Source: CAVPDG01 sp963702535
Lineage (GTDB): Bacteria > Chloroflexota > Anaerolineae > Anaerolineales > UBA4823
Reading direction: 5' to 3'
DNA: 64,000 nt
Assembly: GCA_963702535.1 (NCBI GenBank)
Contig: CAVPDG010000016.1
Location: forward strand, 310,001-374,000
Part shown: one piece after another, positions 48,252 to 56,571 of the stretch
Numbering within the stretch: the stretch's first letter is position 1
Layout of the letters: each line of letters begins with the position of its first letter
Notes under the pieces: model-generated
Told to the model about the DNA's origin: nothing
Databases searched by the model: none
The model's input: the letters and a program-made list of their open reading frames with translations, nothing else
Made by a program: the position numbers and the translations under genes

Positions 48252-49753
48252 CCGGCGCCGCAGCAAGCCGGTTCTCCTGGAAGCGCCTGCTCAACATCAG
48301 CCAACAGATTGCCTGGGCGCTCTTTCTGGTCACTTTACCGGTGACCAGCTTCCCCTACCTGCCCCACGTGATCGGCGGCACGGCGTTGGTGCGCCCCTTA
48401 TCGATCTACCCGTTGATCGTGTTGCTCATCATCGCCACCCTGCCGCGCTTGTTCACCGGTCCGGTGCCGCGCACGATCTACACCTTCCTGCCGTTCGTTT
48501 TGATCGCCCTGATCGCCTCCCTGCTCTCGCTGCTCAAGGGCATCGAGCCCATGCTGGGGGTGACCGTTTCCGACCGCATCCTGCGCGCCCTCCTGACTCT
48601 GGGCATCGGCAGCGCCATCTACCTGACCGTAACCGTCCTGCCGCGCACGCCGGAGGAGCTGCGCCGCTCACTGCGCTGGTTGTACGTGGGCTTTATCGCC
48701 GCTTTGACCTGGGGCACGCTCCAGGTTGTGTATGTGATCCACTTCACTCCGGAATACTATCAATTTTTACTGAAACTGCAGGCTTTTATCTCCACCCGCA
48801 AGATCTTTCCCTACCGCGTTTCCGGCATGACCTACGAACCCAACTGGTTCGCAGAGCAAATCAGCTTCTTGTTGATCCCCTGGTTGCTGGCATCGGTGTT
48901 ATCGGGGTACAGCGCATTCCGCTGGCGCTGGCGCCGGCTGACGGTGGAGTGGATCCTGCTGGCATGGTCGATCTTCGTGCTGATCTTCACTTTCTCACGC
49001 GCCGGGTTGATCAACCTGGTGCTGCTGCTCTTCGTGGGTGTGATATTTTTCCGCGTGCGCAAACCACACAAAGCTGAAAAATCCCATACCCGCCTGGCTT
49101 CCTGGGCAAAACGCCTGCTGGAAGCTGCCCTGGTAGTTACGATCTTCGCCGGGTTGGTGTTTGCTGCCAGCACGCGCAACGAGTTCTTCGCCCGCATCTG
49201 GAAATATTGGAACGAAGTTGAGCAACGCACGGTTTCAGATTACTTCGATTACATCGGCTTTGGGGCGCGCTTCATGTACGCCGAGGCTGCCTACAACACC
49301 TACGCCGCCAATCCGGTATTAGGTGTTGGGCTGGGCAATTATGCCTTCTACTTTGAAGAGATGCTTCCGGATGAGTTCCTGGCGCGCACCCCGGAAGTGC
49401 TGCGCATCCTCACGCCCGAAGTCGGGCGCAGCCGCCTGATCACCCCCAAGAACCTGTATTTCCGCATCCTGGCTGAGACGGGTTTGCTCGGTATGGCAAC
49501 CTTCACCGCATTTTTGGTTGCTGTGCTGGGCTGCGCCCTCTTTCTCTGGCTATCGCATCAGCAGCAGCCGCGCTTTTGGGGCGTCGCCAGCCTGCTGGGG
49601 TTATGCGCCTTCCTGGCAGCCGGATTCTCATTCGATTCTCTCGCCATTCCCAACATGTGGGTCGTCTTTGGCTTGACCACTGCCGCAGCCTGGGTTTACG
49701 CCCGGCAGGAAGAGCCGGCGAAAGATCTCCCCTCAGATCCTATTCTCAATTAA
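48248..49753 (+). CDS. O-antigen ligase/polymerase-like membrane protein
   Basis: 501 residues from GTG 48248. About ten to twelve hydrophobic segments with a long external loop (residues about 330-400) containing RTVSDYFDYIGFGARFMYAEAA and VLGVGLGNYAFYFEEML, the layout of the Wzy/WaaL (O-antigen ligase) family. The family either polymerises lipid-linked repeat units or ligates glycan to an acceptor. With a Wzz-like partner next to it, polymerisation or ligation to a cell-wall or lipid anchor is likely. Confidence 0.78.
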   Translation: MTGAAASRFSWKRLLNISQQIAWALFLVTLPVTSFPYLPHVIGGTALVRPLSIYPLIVLLIIATLPRLFTGPVPRTIYTFLPFVLIALIASLLSLLKGIEPMLGVTVSDRILRALLTLGIGSAIYLTVTVLPRTPEELRRSLRWLYVGFIAALTWGTLQVVYVIHFTPEYYQFLLKLQAFISTRKIFPYRVSGMTYEPNWFAEQISFLLIPWLLASVLSGYSAFRWRWRRLTVEWILLAWSIFVLIFTFSRAGLINLVLLLFVGVIFFRVRKPHKAEKSHTRLASWAKRLLEAALVVTIFAGLVFAASTRNEFFARIWKYWNEVEQRTVSDYFDYIGFGARFMYAEAAYNTYAANPVLGVGLGNYAFYFEEMLPDEFLARTPEVLRILTPEVGRSRLITPKNLYFRILAETGLLGMATFTAFLVAVLGCALFLWLSHQQQPRFWGVASLLGLCAFLAAGFSFDSLAIPNMWVVFGLTTAAAWVYARQEEPAKDLPSDPILN

Positions 49754-49762
49754 AGGTAAAAA

Positions 49763-51847
49763 ATGAAGCGTTCTACCCTGATCACCATCTCTATTGTCGC
49801 TGTAGGATTTTTACTGTTGTGCTGCCTGTGCCTGGGCGTCTTGCTGGTCGGCGGCGCTTTCTACTCCAGGAACATCAGCCTGCCCGCTCAGACGGAGTTT
49901 AGCTGGGATGCCGCGCCCACCGCCACACCGGTTGTGGTGCGCCCCTCGCCTCAGGCAACCTCCCCGGTCGATCTCACACAGGAGGGCGGGACGGAGAGCC
50001 AAAGCATCGACGCCATGCCCACAACTGCGCCGGAAGCCGCCCAGGAGACTTTCAACACGCTGACGAACACAAACATCCCCATGAACGATCTTTACAGCCT
50101 CGCCAGGCGCCTGGAAGGCAAGCAGGACATCCCCCCCACCCTCGAACCGCCTGCCGCGCCGTTCCAGGTGGGCGCAGAGAAGACGTTTTGGGCATCCAAT
50201 ACGGATACTAATGAGAACTTCCAGGTGCCGGCAACTTTACGCTATGCCACCGATCATTCTTATTTTTGGGTCGAAGATGGTCTCTCTTACAACCAGAAAG
50301 ACCTGCGCGACCTGGCGGAAGCCTTTGAGCAGCAGATCTATCCCACCAACCGCGAGTTCTTCGGCAGCGAATGGACGCCCGGCGTGGATGGCGACCCGCA
50401 CATTTACATCCTCTACGCCAGGGGCTTGGGTGGGAACATCGCCGGTTACTTCTCCTCCCTGGATAGCATCAACCCGCTGGCGCAGGAGTATTCCAACGGT
50501 CACGAGATGTTCGTCTTCAATGCCGATAATGTCGACCTGCGTGAAGAGTTCACCTATGGCGTGCTGGCGCATGAATTCCAGCATATGATCCACTGGTACC
50601 GCGACCGCAATGAAAACTCCTGGCTCAACGAGGGTTTTTCCGATCTTGCCATGTTCCTCAACAATTACGATATCGGCGGTCACGATTACCTGTACGCCAT
50701 GGATCCCGACCTGCAGCTCAACGATTGGCCTAACGATCAAAGCCAGACCTCGCCGCATTACGGGGCTTCTTTCCTGTTCCTGAACTACTTCCTGGACCGT
50801 TTTGGAGAAGAAGCCACAAAAGCGCTGGTAGCCGATCAGGAAAACGGCATGGACAGCATCGACGAGGTACTTAATCAGCTCAACGTCACCGACCCGCTCA
50901 GCGGCAAGACAATCCAGGCAGACGATGTGTTCGCTGATTGGGCTGTCACCAATTACTTGAACGATGCGGGCGTATCCGACGGGCGCTATGCTTACAACGA
51001 TTACCCCGGGGCTCCGTCCTTCTCCGATACAGAGTCCCTGCGCGACTGCGGGCCCGGGTTGCAAACGCGCGACGTCCGCCAGTACGGGATCGATTACATC
51101 CATCTCAAGTGTCGCGGCAACACAACCCTCAAGTTCGAGGGCTCCACCCAGGTGCCGGTCGTGCCTGCGGACCCGTACTCGGGCAGCTACGCTTTTTGGT
51201 CCAACAAGGGCGACGAGTTGGATATAACCCTGACGCAAACCTTTGACTTCACCGGGCAGTCCGGTCCGATCAGCCTCTCTTATCGCATGTGGTACGATAT
51301 TGAGGAAGATTTCGACTACGTCTACCTGGAAGCATCCACCGACGGAGAGAGCTGGCAGATCATCAGCACTCCTTCCGGTACGCCGGAAGACCCCACAGGC
51401 AACAACTACGGCTGGGGCTACAATGGCGTGAGCGGCGGCGGTCCGCAGTGGATCCAGGACGAGGTGGATCTCTCCGCGTACGCCGGCAAGGAAGTGCAGC
51501 TTCGCTTCGAGTACATCACCGACGGCGCGGTGAACGGGGAGGGATTCCTGCTGGACGATGTCTCCATCCCCCAGATCGGCTACTTCAGCGATTTCGAGAC
51601 CGATGACGGCGGCTGGCAGGCAGATGGCTGGGTACGGATTCAAAACGTGCTGCCGCAAACCTTCCGCCTGAGCCTGATCAAACATGGCGATACGACAACC
51701 GTGGAAGATGTGCTGCTCTCGCCAGATAATACGGCGGAGATCCCGCTCGAGTTCGGCAATGGCGTCGATGACGTCACGCTAGTGGTCTCCGGCGCCACTC
51801 GCTACACCCGCCAACCCGCGGCTTATCGCTTCGATTTTCTACCCTAA
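49763..51847 (+). CDS. Secreted HExxH metallopeptidase (immune-inhibitor-A/M6-like)
   Basis: 694 residues. A single N-terminal membrane or signal helix (ISIVAVGFLLLCCLCLGVLLVGG) is followed by a Pro/Thr-rich linker of about 100 residues. Catalytic zinc motif VLAHEFQHMIHW near residue 270, with the third ligand region WLNEGFSDLAMFL. The C-terminal 250 residues are beta-rich, with YSGSYAFWSNKGDELDITL and VQLRFEYITDG, like the domains that end immune inhibitor A. It probably stays attached outside by its N-terminal helix. Its role with the glycan genes could be maturation of surface proteins. AAAGG lies just before ATG. Confidence 0.8.
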   Translation: MKRSTLITISIVAVGFLLLCCLCLGVLLVGGAFYSRNISLPAQTEFSWDAAPTATPVVVRPSPQATSPVDLTQEGGTESQSIDAMPTTAPEAAQETFNTLTNTNIPMNDLYSLARRLEGKQDIPPTLEPPAAPFQVGAEKTFWASNTDTNENFQVPATLRYATDHSYFWVEDGLSYNQKDLRDLAEAFEQQIYPTNREFFGSEWTPGVDGDPHIYILYARGLGGNIAGYFSSLDSINPLAQEYSNGHEMFVFNADNVDLREEFTYGVLAHEFQHMIHWYRDRNENSWLNEGFSDLAMFLNNYDIGGHDYLYAMDPDLQLNDWPNDQSQTSPHYGASFLFLNYFLDRFGEEATKALVADQENGMDSIDEVLNQLNVTDPLSGKTIQADDVFADWAVTNYLNDAGVSDGRYAYNDYPGAPSFSDTESLRDCGPGLQTRDVRQYGIDYIHLKCRGNTTLKFEGSTQVPVVPADPYSGSYAFWSNKGDELDITLTQTFDFTGQSGPISLSYRMWYDIEEDFDYVYLEASTDGESWQIISTPSGTPEDPTGNNYGWGYNGVSGGGPQWIQDEVDLSAYAGKEVQLRFEYITDGAVNGEGFLLDDVSIPQIGYFSDFETDDGGWQADGWVRIQNVLPQTFRLSLIKHGDTTTVEDVLLSPDNTAEIPLEFGNGVDDVTLVVSGATRYTRQPAAYRFDFLP

Positions 51848-51863
51848 AAACCGCAAACCCGCT

Positions 51864-51918
51864 CCCGAAAAACAGAGTGCGGGTTGGGCGAAGCCCAACC
51901 CGCACTCTGTTTTTCGGG
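51864..51918. terminator. Perfect 26-base-pair hairpin closing the glycan locus
   Basis: Arms 51864-51889 and 51893-51918 are perfect inverted repeats (26 of 26), loop GAA. Each arm ends in a five-A or five-T tract inside the stem (CCCGAAAAACAGAG). It lies between convergent genes (metallopeptidase and tsaC), so it can act as a bidirectional terminator. The rest of the gap to 52071 shows nothing else. Confidence 0.8.
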
Positions 51919-52071
51919 ACTGCCCCTATGAATCAAACTGCGCTCGGTGAAAGTCCTGGCAACTTTACCCGAGCGCAGATTTGAGTGAGGAGAATGCAAC
52001 TATCATTATACGCACCTAGCTGAAGGGAGCATGAAGCCTAGATAAAAGCTCTGTGAGAGATTTTCCGAGTG

Positions 52072-52716
52072 TCAGCCCTCCGAGAGCGCTCGCTGCAATG
52101 CTTCGAGGGAGATCGGTCCCTGGCGGAGAATAAGGGGAGCATCACCGCTGCAATCCACAACCGTTGAAGACACCCCCCCTGGCGTTTTCCCGCCATCCAG
52201 TACCAGGTCAATCCGCCCACCAAGCGCCTTGACCACCTCCTGGGCGGTTACCGCGCTCTCCTCTCCCGAGCGGTTGGCAGAAGTGACCGCCAGCGGACCA
52301 GTCAAGCGTAAAAGCGCCAGGGTAACCGGGTGATCGGGCATGCGCACGCCGACCGTCGCCTGGGAGGAAAGCTCCTCGGGCAGGCTCGGATGCTTGGGCA
52401 CCACCAGCGTCAGGGGACCGGGCCAGAACCTCTCCGCCAGGCGCCTCGCCATGCGGCTTACCGCCAGAGCAACCTGGTCCAGCTCCTGCGGACTACTGAG
52501 CAGGAGCGGGATCGCCTTGGCAGCCTCCCGTCCCTTGACGGTGTACAGCGCCTGGATACTGCGCGGGATCTGCACCAAAGCCCCCAGCCCGTAGACCGTA
52601 TCGGTGGGAAAAGCCACCAATCTGCCGCCTTTCAGCGTCTGCAGGGCAACCTGCAACGCTTGCGGATCGTTCGAGGGTAGAAGCAACGTCTCCATCATCC
52701 CCTGCCCGCCGGTCAA
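52072..52716 (-). CDS. tsaC: L-threonylcarbamoyladenylate synthase (Sua5/YrdC family)
   Basis: 214 residues. GGRLVAFPTDTVYGLGA, IYTVKGREAAKAIPLLLSS-like LYTVKGREAAKA, FWPGPLTLVV, VGVRMPDHPVTLALL, PLAVTSANRSGE and GGVSSTVVDCSG are the ordered motifs of the YrdC fold that binds ATP and threonine. It makes threonylcarbamoyl-AMP for the t6A37 modification of tRNAs reading ANN codons. Its start overlaps the rimO stop (ATGA) on the - strand. It lacks the extra Sua5 C-terminal domain. Confidence 0.93.
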   Translation of the reverse strand: MTGGQGMMETLLLPSNDPQALQVALQTLKGGRLVAFPTDTVYGLGALVQIPRSIQALYTVKGREAAKAIPLLLSSPQELDQVALAVSRMARRLAERFWPGPLTLVVPKHPSLPEELSSQATVGVRMPDHPVTLALLRLTGPLAVTSANRSGEESAVTAQEVVKALGGRIDLVLDGGKTPGGVSSTVVDCSGDAPLILRQGPISLEALQRALSEG

Positions 52717-54101
52717 AGCGCCGCGGGGCGCCGGTTCTCCGGTGAAGCGCTCAGATCATAGGGCATTGCCCCGCTGACGCGCACCGGGACGATCTCGCCG
52801 AGCGGCAGATCGCCTTCGACGATCACCATGCCATCGATTTCCGGAGCGTCACGGTAGCTGCGCCCCAGGCTGATCTTCTCCCCTGCGCCTCGCCTGCCCG
52901 CCTGGTCCTCCACCTCGCCTTGCCCTTCAACCAGCACGTCGAGCCGCGAGCCCACCAGCGCCTGGTTCTTCTGTAGCGAGATGCCCTGCTGCAGCTCCAT
53001 CAGCTTCTCCCAGCGCTCCTGCTTCACCTCCGCCGGCACTGGATCGCCAAGCGCCTCGCTGGCAGTGCCCGGCTCGAATGAGAACTGGAAAGCCCCCACC
53101 CGGTCAAAGCGCGCCTCCTGGATGAAATCCAGCAGGGTCTGGAACTCTTCCTCGGTCTCGCCCGGGTAGCCGACGATAAAAGTAGAGCGCAGAGCCAGCT
53201 CCGGCATGGCGGAGCGCATCTTTGCCAGCGTCTTATGCACCCATTCCATATTTGCCGGGCGGCGCATGCGGCGCAGCGCCGCGGGATGGGCATGCTGCAG
53301 GGGCATGTCCAGGTAGGGCAAGACCTGCCGCTGGGTTGCCATCACCTCGATCAGGCGGTCGCTCACCAGCCCGGGGAAAGCGTACATGATGCGTAGCCAA
53401 TCCACATCCGGCGCGGCCTGCACCAGCGCGGCCAATAACTGCGCCAGCCCATCCTTCATCCCCAGGTCGTGACCGTAGTCGGTGGTATCCTGGGCGATGA
53501 GCACGATCTCGCGCACGCCCATTTCCTGCAACGCCCGCGCCTCGTCCAGGATCACCGCTAGCGGGCGGCTCACCGCAGTGCCTTTGATCAAGGGGATGGC
53601 GCAGAAGGCGCAGGGATGGCGGCAGCCATCGGCAATCTTGAGGTAGGCGCTGGCGCCCTGCACCGTCGCCCGCAAGGTCTGGCGCTCATCGCTGCCCACC
53701 GTCTCGGCGACGGGCAGGTGGTAAAGCGGCTGCGGATGGGCGCCCTGGCGCAGACCCTGCACCACCTCGACAATATCCATCCAGCGGCGCGTGCCCAAGA
53801 TGCCATCGATGCCCGGCACCTGGCGGCACACCTCTGCCCCGTAACGCTGCGTCAGGCAGCCGGCGGCGATCAGGGTTTGCCCCTTGCGCTTGTGAGCTGC
53901 CAGCTCCGCCAGCACACGCAGCGATTCCTCTTTTGCCGGACCGATAAACCCGCAGGTGTTGACGATCAGCACTTCCGCCCTCTCTGCTGTTTCAAGAGAC
54001 CGGAATCCAGAGCGGGCTAATAACTGCGCCATCGAATCCGAATTGACGCTATTCTTGGCGCAACCTAACGAAACTAAGTGAAATGTTTTTGGCTTCATCA
54101 T
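52713..54101 (-). CDS. rimO: Ribosomal protein S12 (Asp88) methylthiotransferase
   Basis: 462 residues, normal length. The N-terminal cluster Cys residues are in LVSLGCAKNSVNSD, VNTCGFIGPAKEES and AAGCLTQRY. The radical SAM motif is DGCRHPCAFCAIPLIKG (CxxxCxxC), and the C-terminal TRAM domain includes GQGEVEDQAG and GRSYRDAPEIDG. CGFIGPAKEE and SLGCAKNS distinguish RimO from MiaB. It adds methylthio to Asp88 of S12. It is in one - strand unit with tsaC and probably the RodZ-like gene. Confidence 0.95.
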   Translation of the reverse strand: MMKPKTFHLVSLGCAKNSVNSDSMAQLLARSGFRSLETAERAEVLIVNTCGFIGPAKEESLRVLAELAAHKRKGQTLIAAGCLTQRYGAEVCRQVPGIDGILGTRRWMDIVEVVQGLRQGAHPQPLYHLPVAETVGSDERQTLRATVQGASAYLKIADGCRHPCAFCAIPLIKGTAVSRPLAVILDEARALQEMGVREIVLIAQDTTDYGHDLGMKDGLAQLLAALVQAAPDVDWLRIMYAFPGLVSDRLIEVMATQRQVLPYLDMPLQHAHPAALRRMRRPANMEWVHKTLAKMRSAMPELALRSTFIVGYPGETEEEFQTLLDFIQEARFDRVGAFQFSFEPGTASEALGDPVPAEVKQERWEKLMELQQGISLQKNQALVGSRLDVLVEGQGEVEDQAGRRGAGEKISLGRSYRDAPEIDGMVIVEGDLPLGEIVPVRVSGAMPYDLSASPENRRPAAL

Positions 54102-54117
54102 CCTACCGCTAAGGTCA

Positions 54118-55344
54118 TCAAGGAGTGGGGGTCACGCCCGGCGTCTCCTGGAAACGCGGTGTGTTCGTGGGTGAAGGCGTAACCGTGGGGGTTGGCGTTT
54201 GCATGCCGTCCAGCGTAAAGACCAGGTTCACCACCTCGCCCGGCTGCCCCAGCGCCCCCAGGTCTTGCTGGTTGAAGAACACCTGCAGCGCGTCGCCGTC
54301 GCCGGTAAGCAGCTCCACGCGTTCATTTCCGCTATAGGCGTAGGCGCTGCCCGGCAGTATGCGCCCCTCGAACTCCACCTCGCCATCCACGAGCACGCGC
54401 ATCCAGGCGCGATAGCGCGCTGTTACATACACCTGCACGCCGCTGCCCGGTGTGCCCGCCGCCGCGACCGGCGCCCCGGTGCCCGTGGGTTGCACGTTCT
54501 CCGGGATGACCGCCGCAGGGAGGGTCAGCGTTGGCGGAATAGGTGTAGGTGTGAGCGTTTCGGTTGCCGTCGCCAGCAGGACTGCTGCAATGGATGGCGC
54601 CGTGGGTGCCGCCTGTTGCCCGGAGCGGATGGAAAAGATGCGGATCGCCAGCCAAACGCCGGAGGCTGCCAGGAATACCACCAAAACCACGGCAATGATC
54701 AGCTCGCTCGAGAACGCCCGCTGCAGGCGCGTGGGCGTGCGCAATTCGGGACGGCTGGGCGGGGGTTGTTTCTCTGCCCGCGCGGCCTGCTTCGCAGCCA
54801 GGCGCGCTTGCAGCCCGTCCGCAAAGCGCAATAAGAGCGGCTCCGGGTCGAGCCCCAGGAAGACGGCATAATTGTTCAACATGCCCCGTCCCTGAACCGG
54901 CGAGGGCAGCCCATCCAGATCTCCGGTTTCCAGGGATGTGAGGTAGTGGATGCGCAAGTGCGTATGCCGCTCTACGTCCTCCAATGAGAAGCCCAGCAGC
55001 TCGCGCTGGCTTTTTAGCTTCTGCCCGACCTCGCTAAAAGCCTGGCTGGCGGGGCTTTCCGGGATAGCCCGAGATTGGGCTGGACTGGTCTCCGGCTGGG
55101 AGGTTTCATCCGGCGCTTGCTCCTGCCCGCCAGCCAGCAGGGCGCTCACATCCAGATCAAGGTAACTGGCGTAGGACCTCAGAAAGCCGCGCGCCTGCAC
55201 TTCCGAAGACAGGGCGGCAAAGTCCCCGGACTCCAACGCCTGCAAGTAGCGCAGGCGGATATGCGTCACCTGGGCTGCCTGCTCCAGCGAGATCTGGCGC
55301 TCTTCTCGCCTCTGGCGTAGCTGCTGACCGATTGCTTCACTCAT
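54118..55344 (-). CDS. RodZ-like membrane protein with two tandem HTH domains
   Basis: About 408 residues. Two Xre/HTH_25 helix-turn-helix domains come in sequence: IGQQLRQRREERQISLEQAAQ (residues 5-75) and VGQKLKSQRELLGFSLEDVE (about 105-170). A single membrane helix follows near 210-230 (ELIIAVVLVVFLAASGVWLAI), and the outer part ends in the DUF4115-like domain of RodZ (VYVTARYRAWMRVLVDGE, FEGRILPGSAYAYSG, LGALGQPGEVVNLVF). RodZ links MreB to the membrane and cell shape; most have one HTH, so two is unusual. ATG 55344 was preferred to GTG 55356. Confidence 0.83.
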   Translation of the reverse strand: MSEAIGQQLRQRREERQISLEQAAQVTHIRLRYLQALESGDFAALSSEVQARGFLRSYASYLDLDVSALLAGGQEQAPDETSQPETSPAQSRAIPESPASQAFSEVGQKLKSQRELLGFSLEDVERHTHLRIHYLTSLETGDLDGLPSPVQGRGMLNNYAVFLGLDPEPLLLRFADGLQARLAAKQAARAEKQPPPSRPELRTPTRLQRAFSSELIIAVVLVVFLAASGVWLAIRIFSIRSGQQAAPTAPSIAAVLLATATETLTPTPIPPTLTLPAAVIPENVQPTGTGAPVAAAGTPGSGVQVYVTARYRAWMRVLVDGEVEFEGRILPGSAYAYSGNERVELLTGDGDALQVFFNQQDLGALGQPGEVVNLVFTLDGMQTPTPTVTPSPTNTPRFQETPGVTPTP

Positions 55345-55369
55345 GAGAGCGCACACCTATGGCAGGAAA

Positions 55370-55410
55370 AGGGGCGGGGTTACCTCTCATCGACAGGATA
55401 CCCCGCCCCT
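55370..55410 (-). terminator. Terminator after rplI
   Basis: On the - strand, AGGGGCGGGGT and ACCCCGCCCCT pair over 11 bases (arms 55400-55410 and 55370-55380) with a 19-base loop, followed by TTTTCC. It lies between rplI and the RodZ-like gene. Confidence 0.65.
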
Positions 55411-55472
55411 GAACCGGGCTGGAATGGATCGATTGGGGAGCGAGGTTGATCCCGCCCGCTATCCTGCAGGCG

Positions 55473-55991
55473 TTATCCTTCTGCAGGCGCCTCGACCTCC
55501 GCTTCGGCTGCCGCTGCGACAACCGGCTCGCCCAGGTTGGGCGTCTCGCCCTCACGATGGACGATCACCCGGATCTCGGGCACCAGGTCCATGGTCAGGC
55601 GGATGTGCACCTTGTGCTCACCCAGCGTGCGGATCGGCTGGACATCGACCTGGCGGCGGTCCACCGTTACGCCGGTCTTTGCCTGGATGCTGTCTGCGAT
55701 CATCTGCGTCGTGATCGAGCCGTAGAGCTTGCCCGTCTCACCGGCGCGGGCGGGGTATGCCAGCGCCAGGTTGGCAAGCTTGTCTGCCACGCTGCCCATC
55801 TCCTGGTTGAGGGCAGAGCGCCGGGAGTTCGCCCGGCTGCGGATCTCTTCTACCTGCTTGAGCGCCCCGGGTGTAGCCAAAACAGCCAGCCCGTGGGGCA
55901 GCAGGTAGTTGCGCCCGTAACCGTCGGCAACTTTCTTGACATCGCCGGCACGCCCGAGCTTATACACATCTTCCAACAACAACACTTTCAT
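55473..55991 (-). CDS. rplI: 50S ribosomal protein L9
   Basis: 172 residues. The N-terminal domain MKVLLLEDVYKLGRAGDVKK-VADGYGRNYLLPHGLA is canonical L9, and LYGSITTQMIADSIQAKTG with VDRRQVDVQPIRTLGEHKV is the C-terminal domain. The tail after residue 150 is an Ala/Glu-rich extension (EAEVEAPAEG). Usual neighbours such as rpsR, ssb and dnaB are absent here. It stands alone between the palindrome repeat and the terminator. Confidence 0.95.
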   Translation of the reverse strand: MKVLLLEDVYKLGRAGDVKKVADGYGRNYLLPHGLAVLATPGALKQVEEIRSRANSRRSALNQEMGSVADKLANLALAYPARAGETGKLYGSITTQMIADSIQAKTGVTVDRRQVDVQPIRTLGEHKVHIRLTMDLVPEIRVIVHREGETPNLGEPVVAAAAEAEVEAPAEG

Positions 55992-56023
55992 TTCTCAAGC
56001 CCTTTCGATTGCTGAGATTATTT

Positions 56024-56134
56024 TGGTTCATTGGGAATCTCCGTGGAAGTACCCGGATTTTGGGGTGTGAAGGCGGCTACGCCGCCTTCACACCCCAAAA
56101 TCCGGACATCGTCACGGTAAATCCCAATAAGCCA
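56024..56134. repeat. Long imperfect palindrome, 25-base-pair perfect core
   Basis: The core arms 56053-56077 and 56081-56105 are perfectly complementary (25 of 25) with loop TAC. The flanks 56024-56052 and 56106-56134 are also roughly inverted (about two thirds matching, including ATTGGGA/TCCCAAT and CCGTG/CACGG). The outer part CGTCACGGTAAATCCCAAT recurs at 44769. It could be a miniature transposable or REP-like element. The remainder of 55992-56289 holds no gene. Confidence 0.75.
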
Positions 56135-56289
56135 TTTTTTTCGGGCGAAGGGTACAACGCCCGGCTCACCCGCTTTTCGGGGAAAAGCTAGGGGATTTTA
56201 CCAGAGAGGCAGTAGCACGTCAACGCATCCGGGCAAGCCGGTGCTGTGATCCCGCCGCCGCAAGGGGAATGCTGGATGGCACGCTCGGG

Positions 56290-56460
56290 TCAGGATGAGC
56301 CTTTCTTCTCCTGCCGGGCAGCCACGATCCCCAGGACGATCATGCCAATCGATACCACCAGCAGGACGATGTTCGCCCAATCCTGGCCTCGAAAGATCAT
56401 CGTGGTGATCAACGCCAGGACCCAAATGACCACGGCGACTGGAATCAGCTTCTTCAACAT
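56290..56460 (-). CDS. Small membrane protein, 56 residues
   Basis: A short - strand frame from ATG 56460. Two hydrophobic segments (KLIPVAVVIWVLALITTMIF and NIVLLVVSIGMIVLGIVAA) joined by a short polar turn (RGQDWA), then a charged tail RQEKKGSS: two membrane helices with both ends likely inside. A perfect TATAAT (complement of 56467-56472) lies six bases before the ATG and no Shine-Dalgarno fits, so it may be translated leaderless. I do not recognise the family. Two-helix proteins of this kind are common in Chloroflexota. Confidence 0.6.
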   Translation of the reverse strand: MLKKLIPVAVVIWVLALITTMIFRGQDWANIVLLVVSIGMIVLGIVAARQEKKGSS

Positions 56461-56571
56461 GCCGGGATTATAGCACGCCTTAATCCAATCCATTCGCAGA
56501 AAGGGTGAAGGAGTGGGATCATTCGCCTTATAATTGCAACGAATCATACACTTCCGAATACAGGGATACCC

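Noticed and set aside
56009..56191. A 60-codon + strand frame over the palindrome
   Set aside because: It reads through a perfect inverted repeat and has no start signal or similarity I know.
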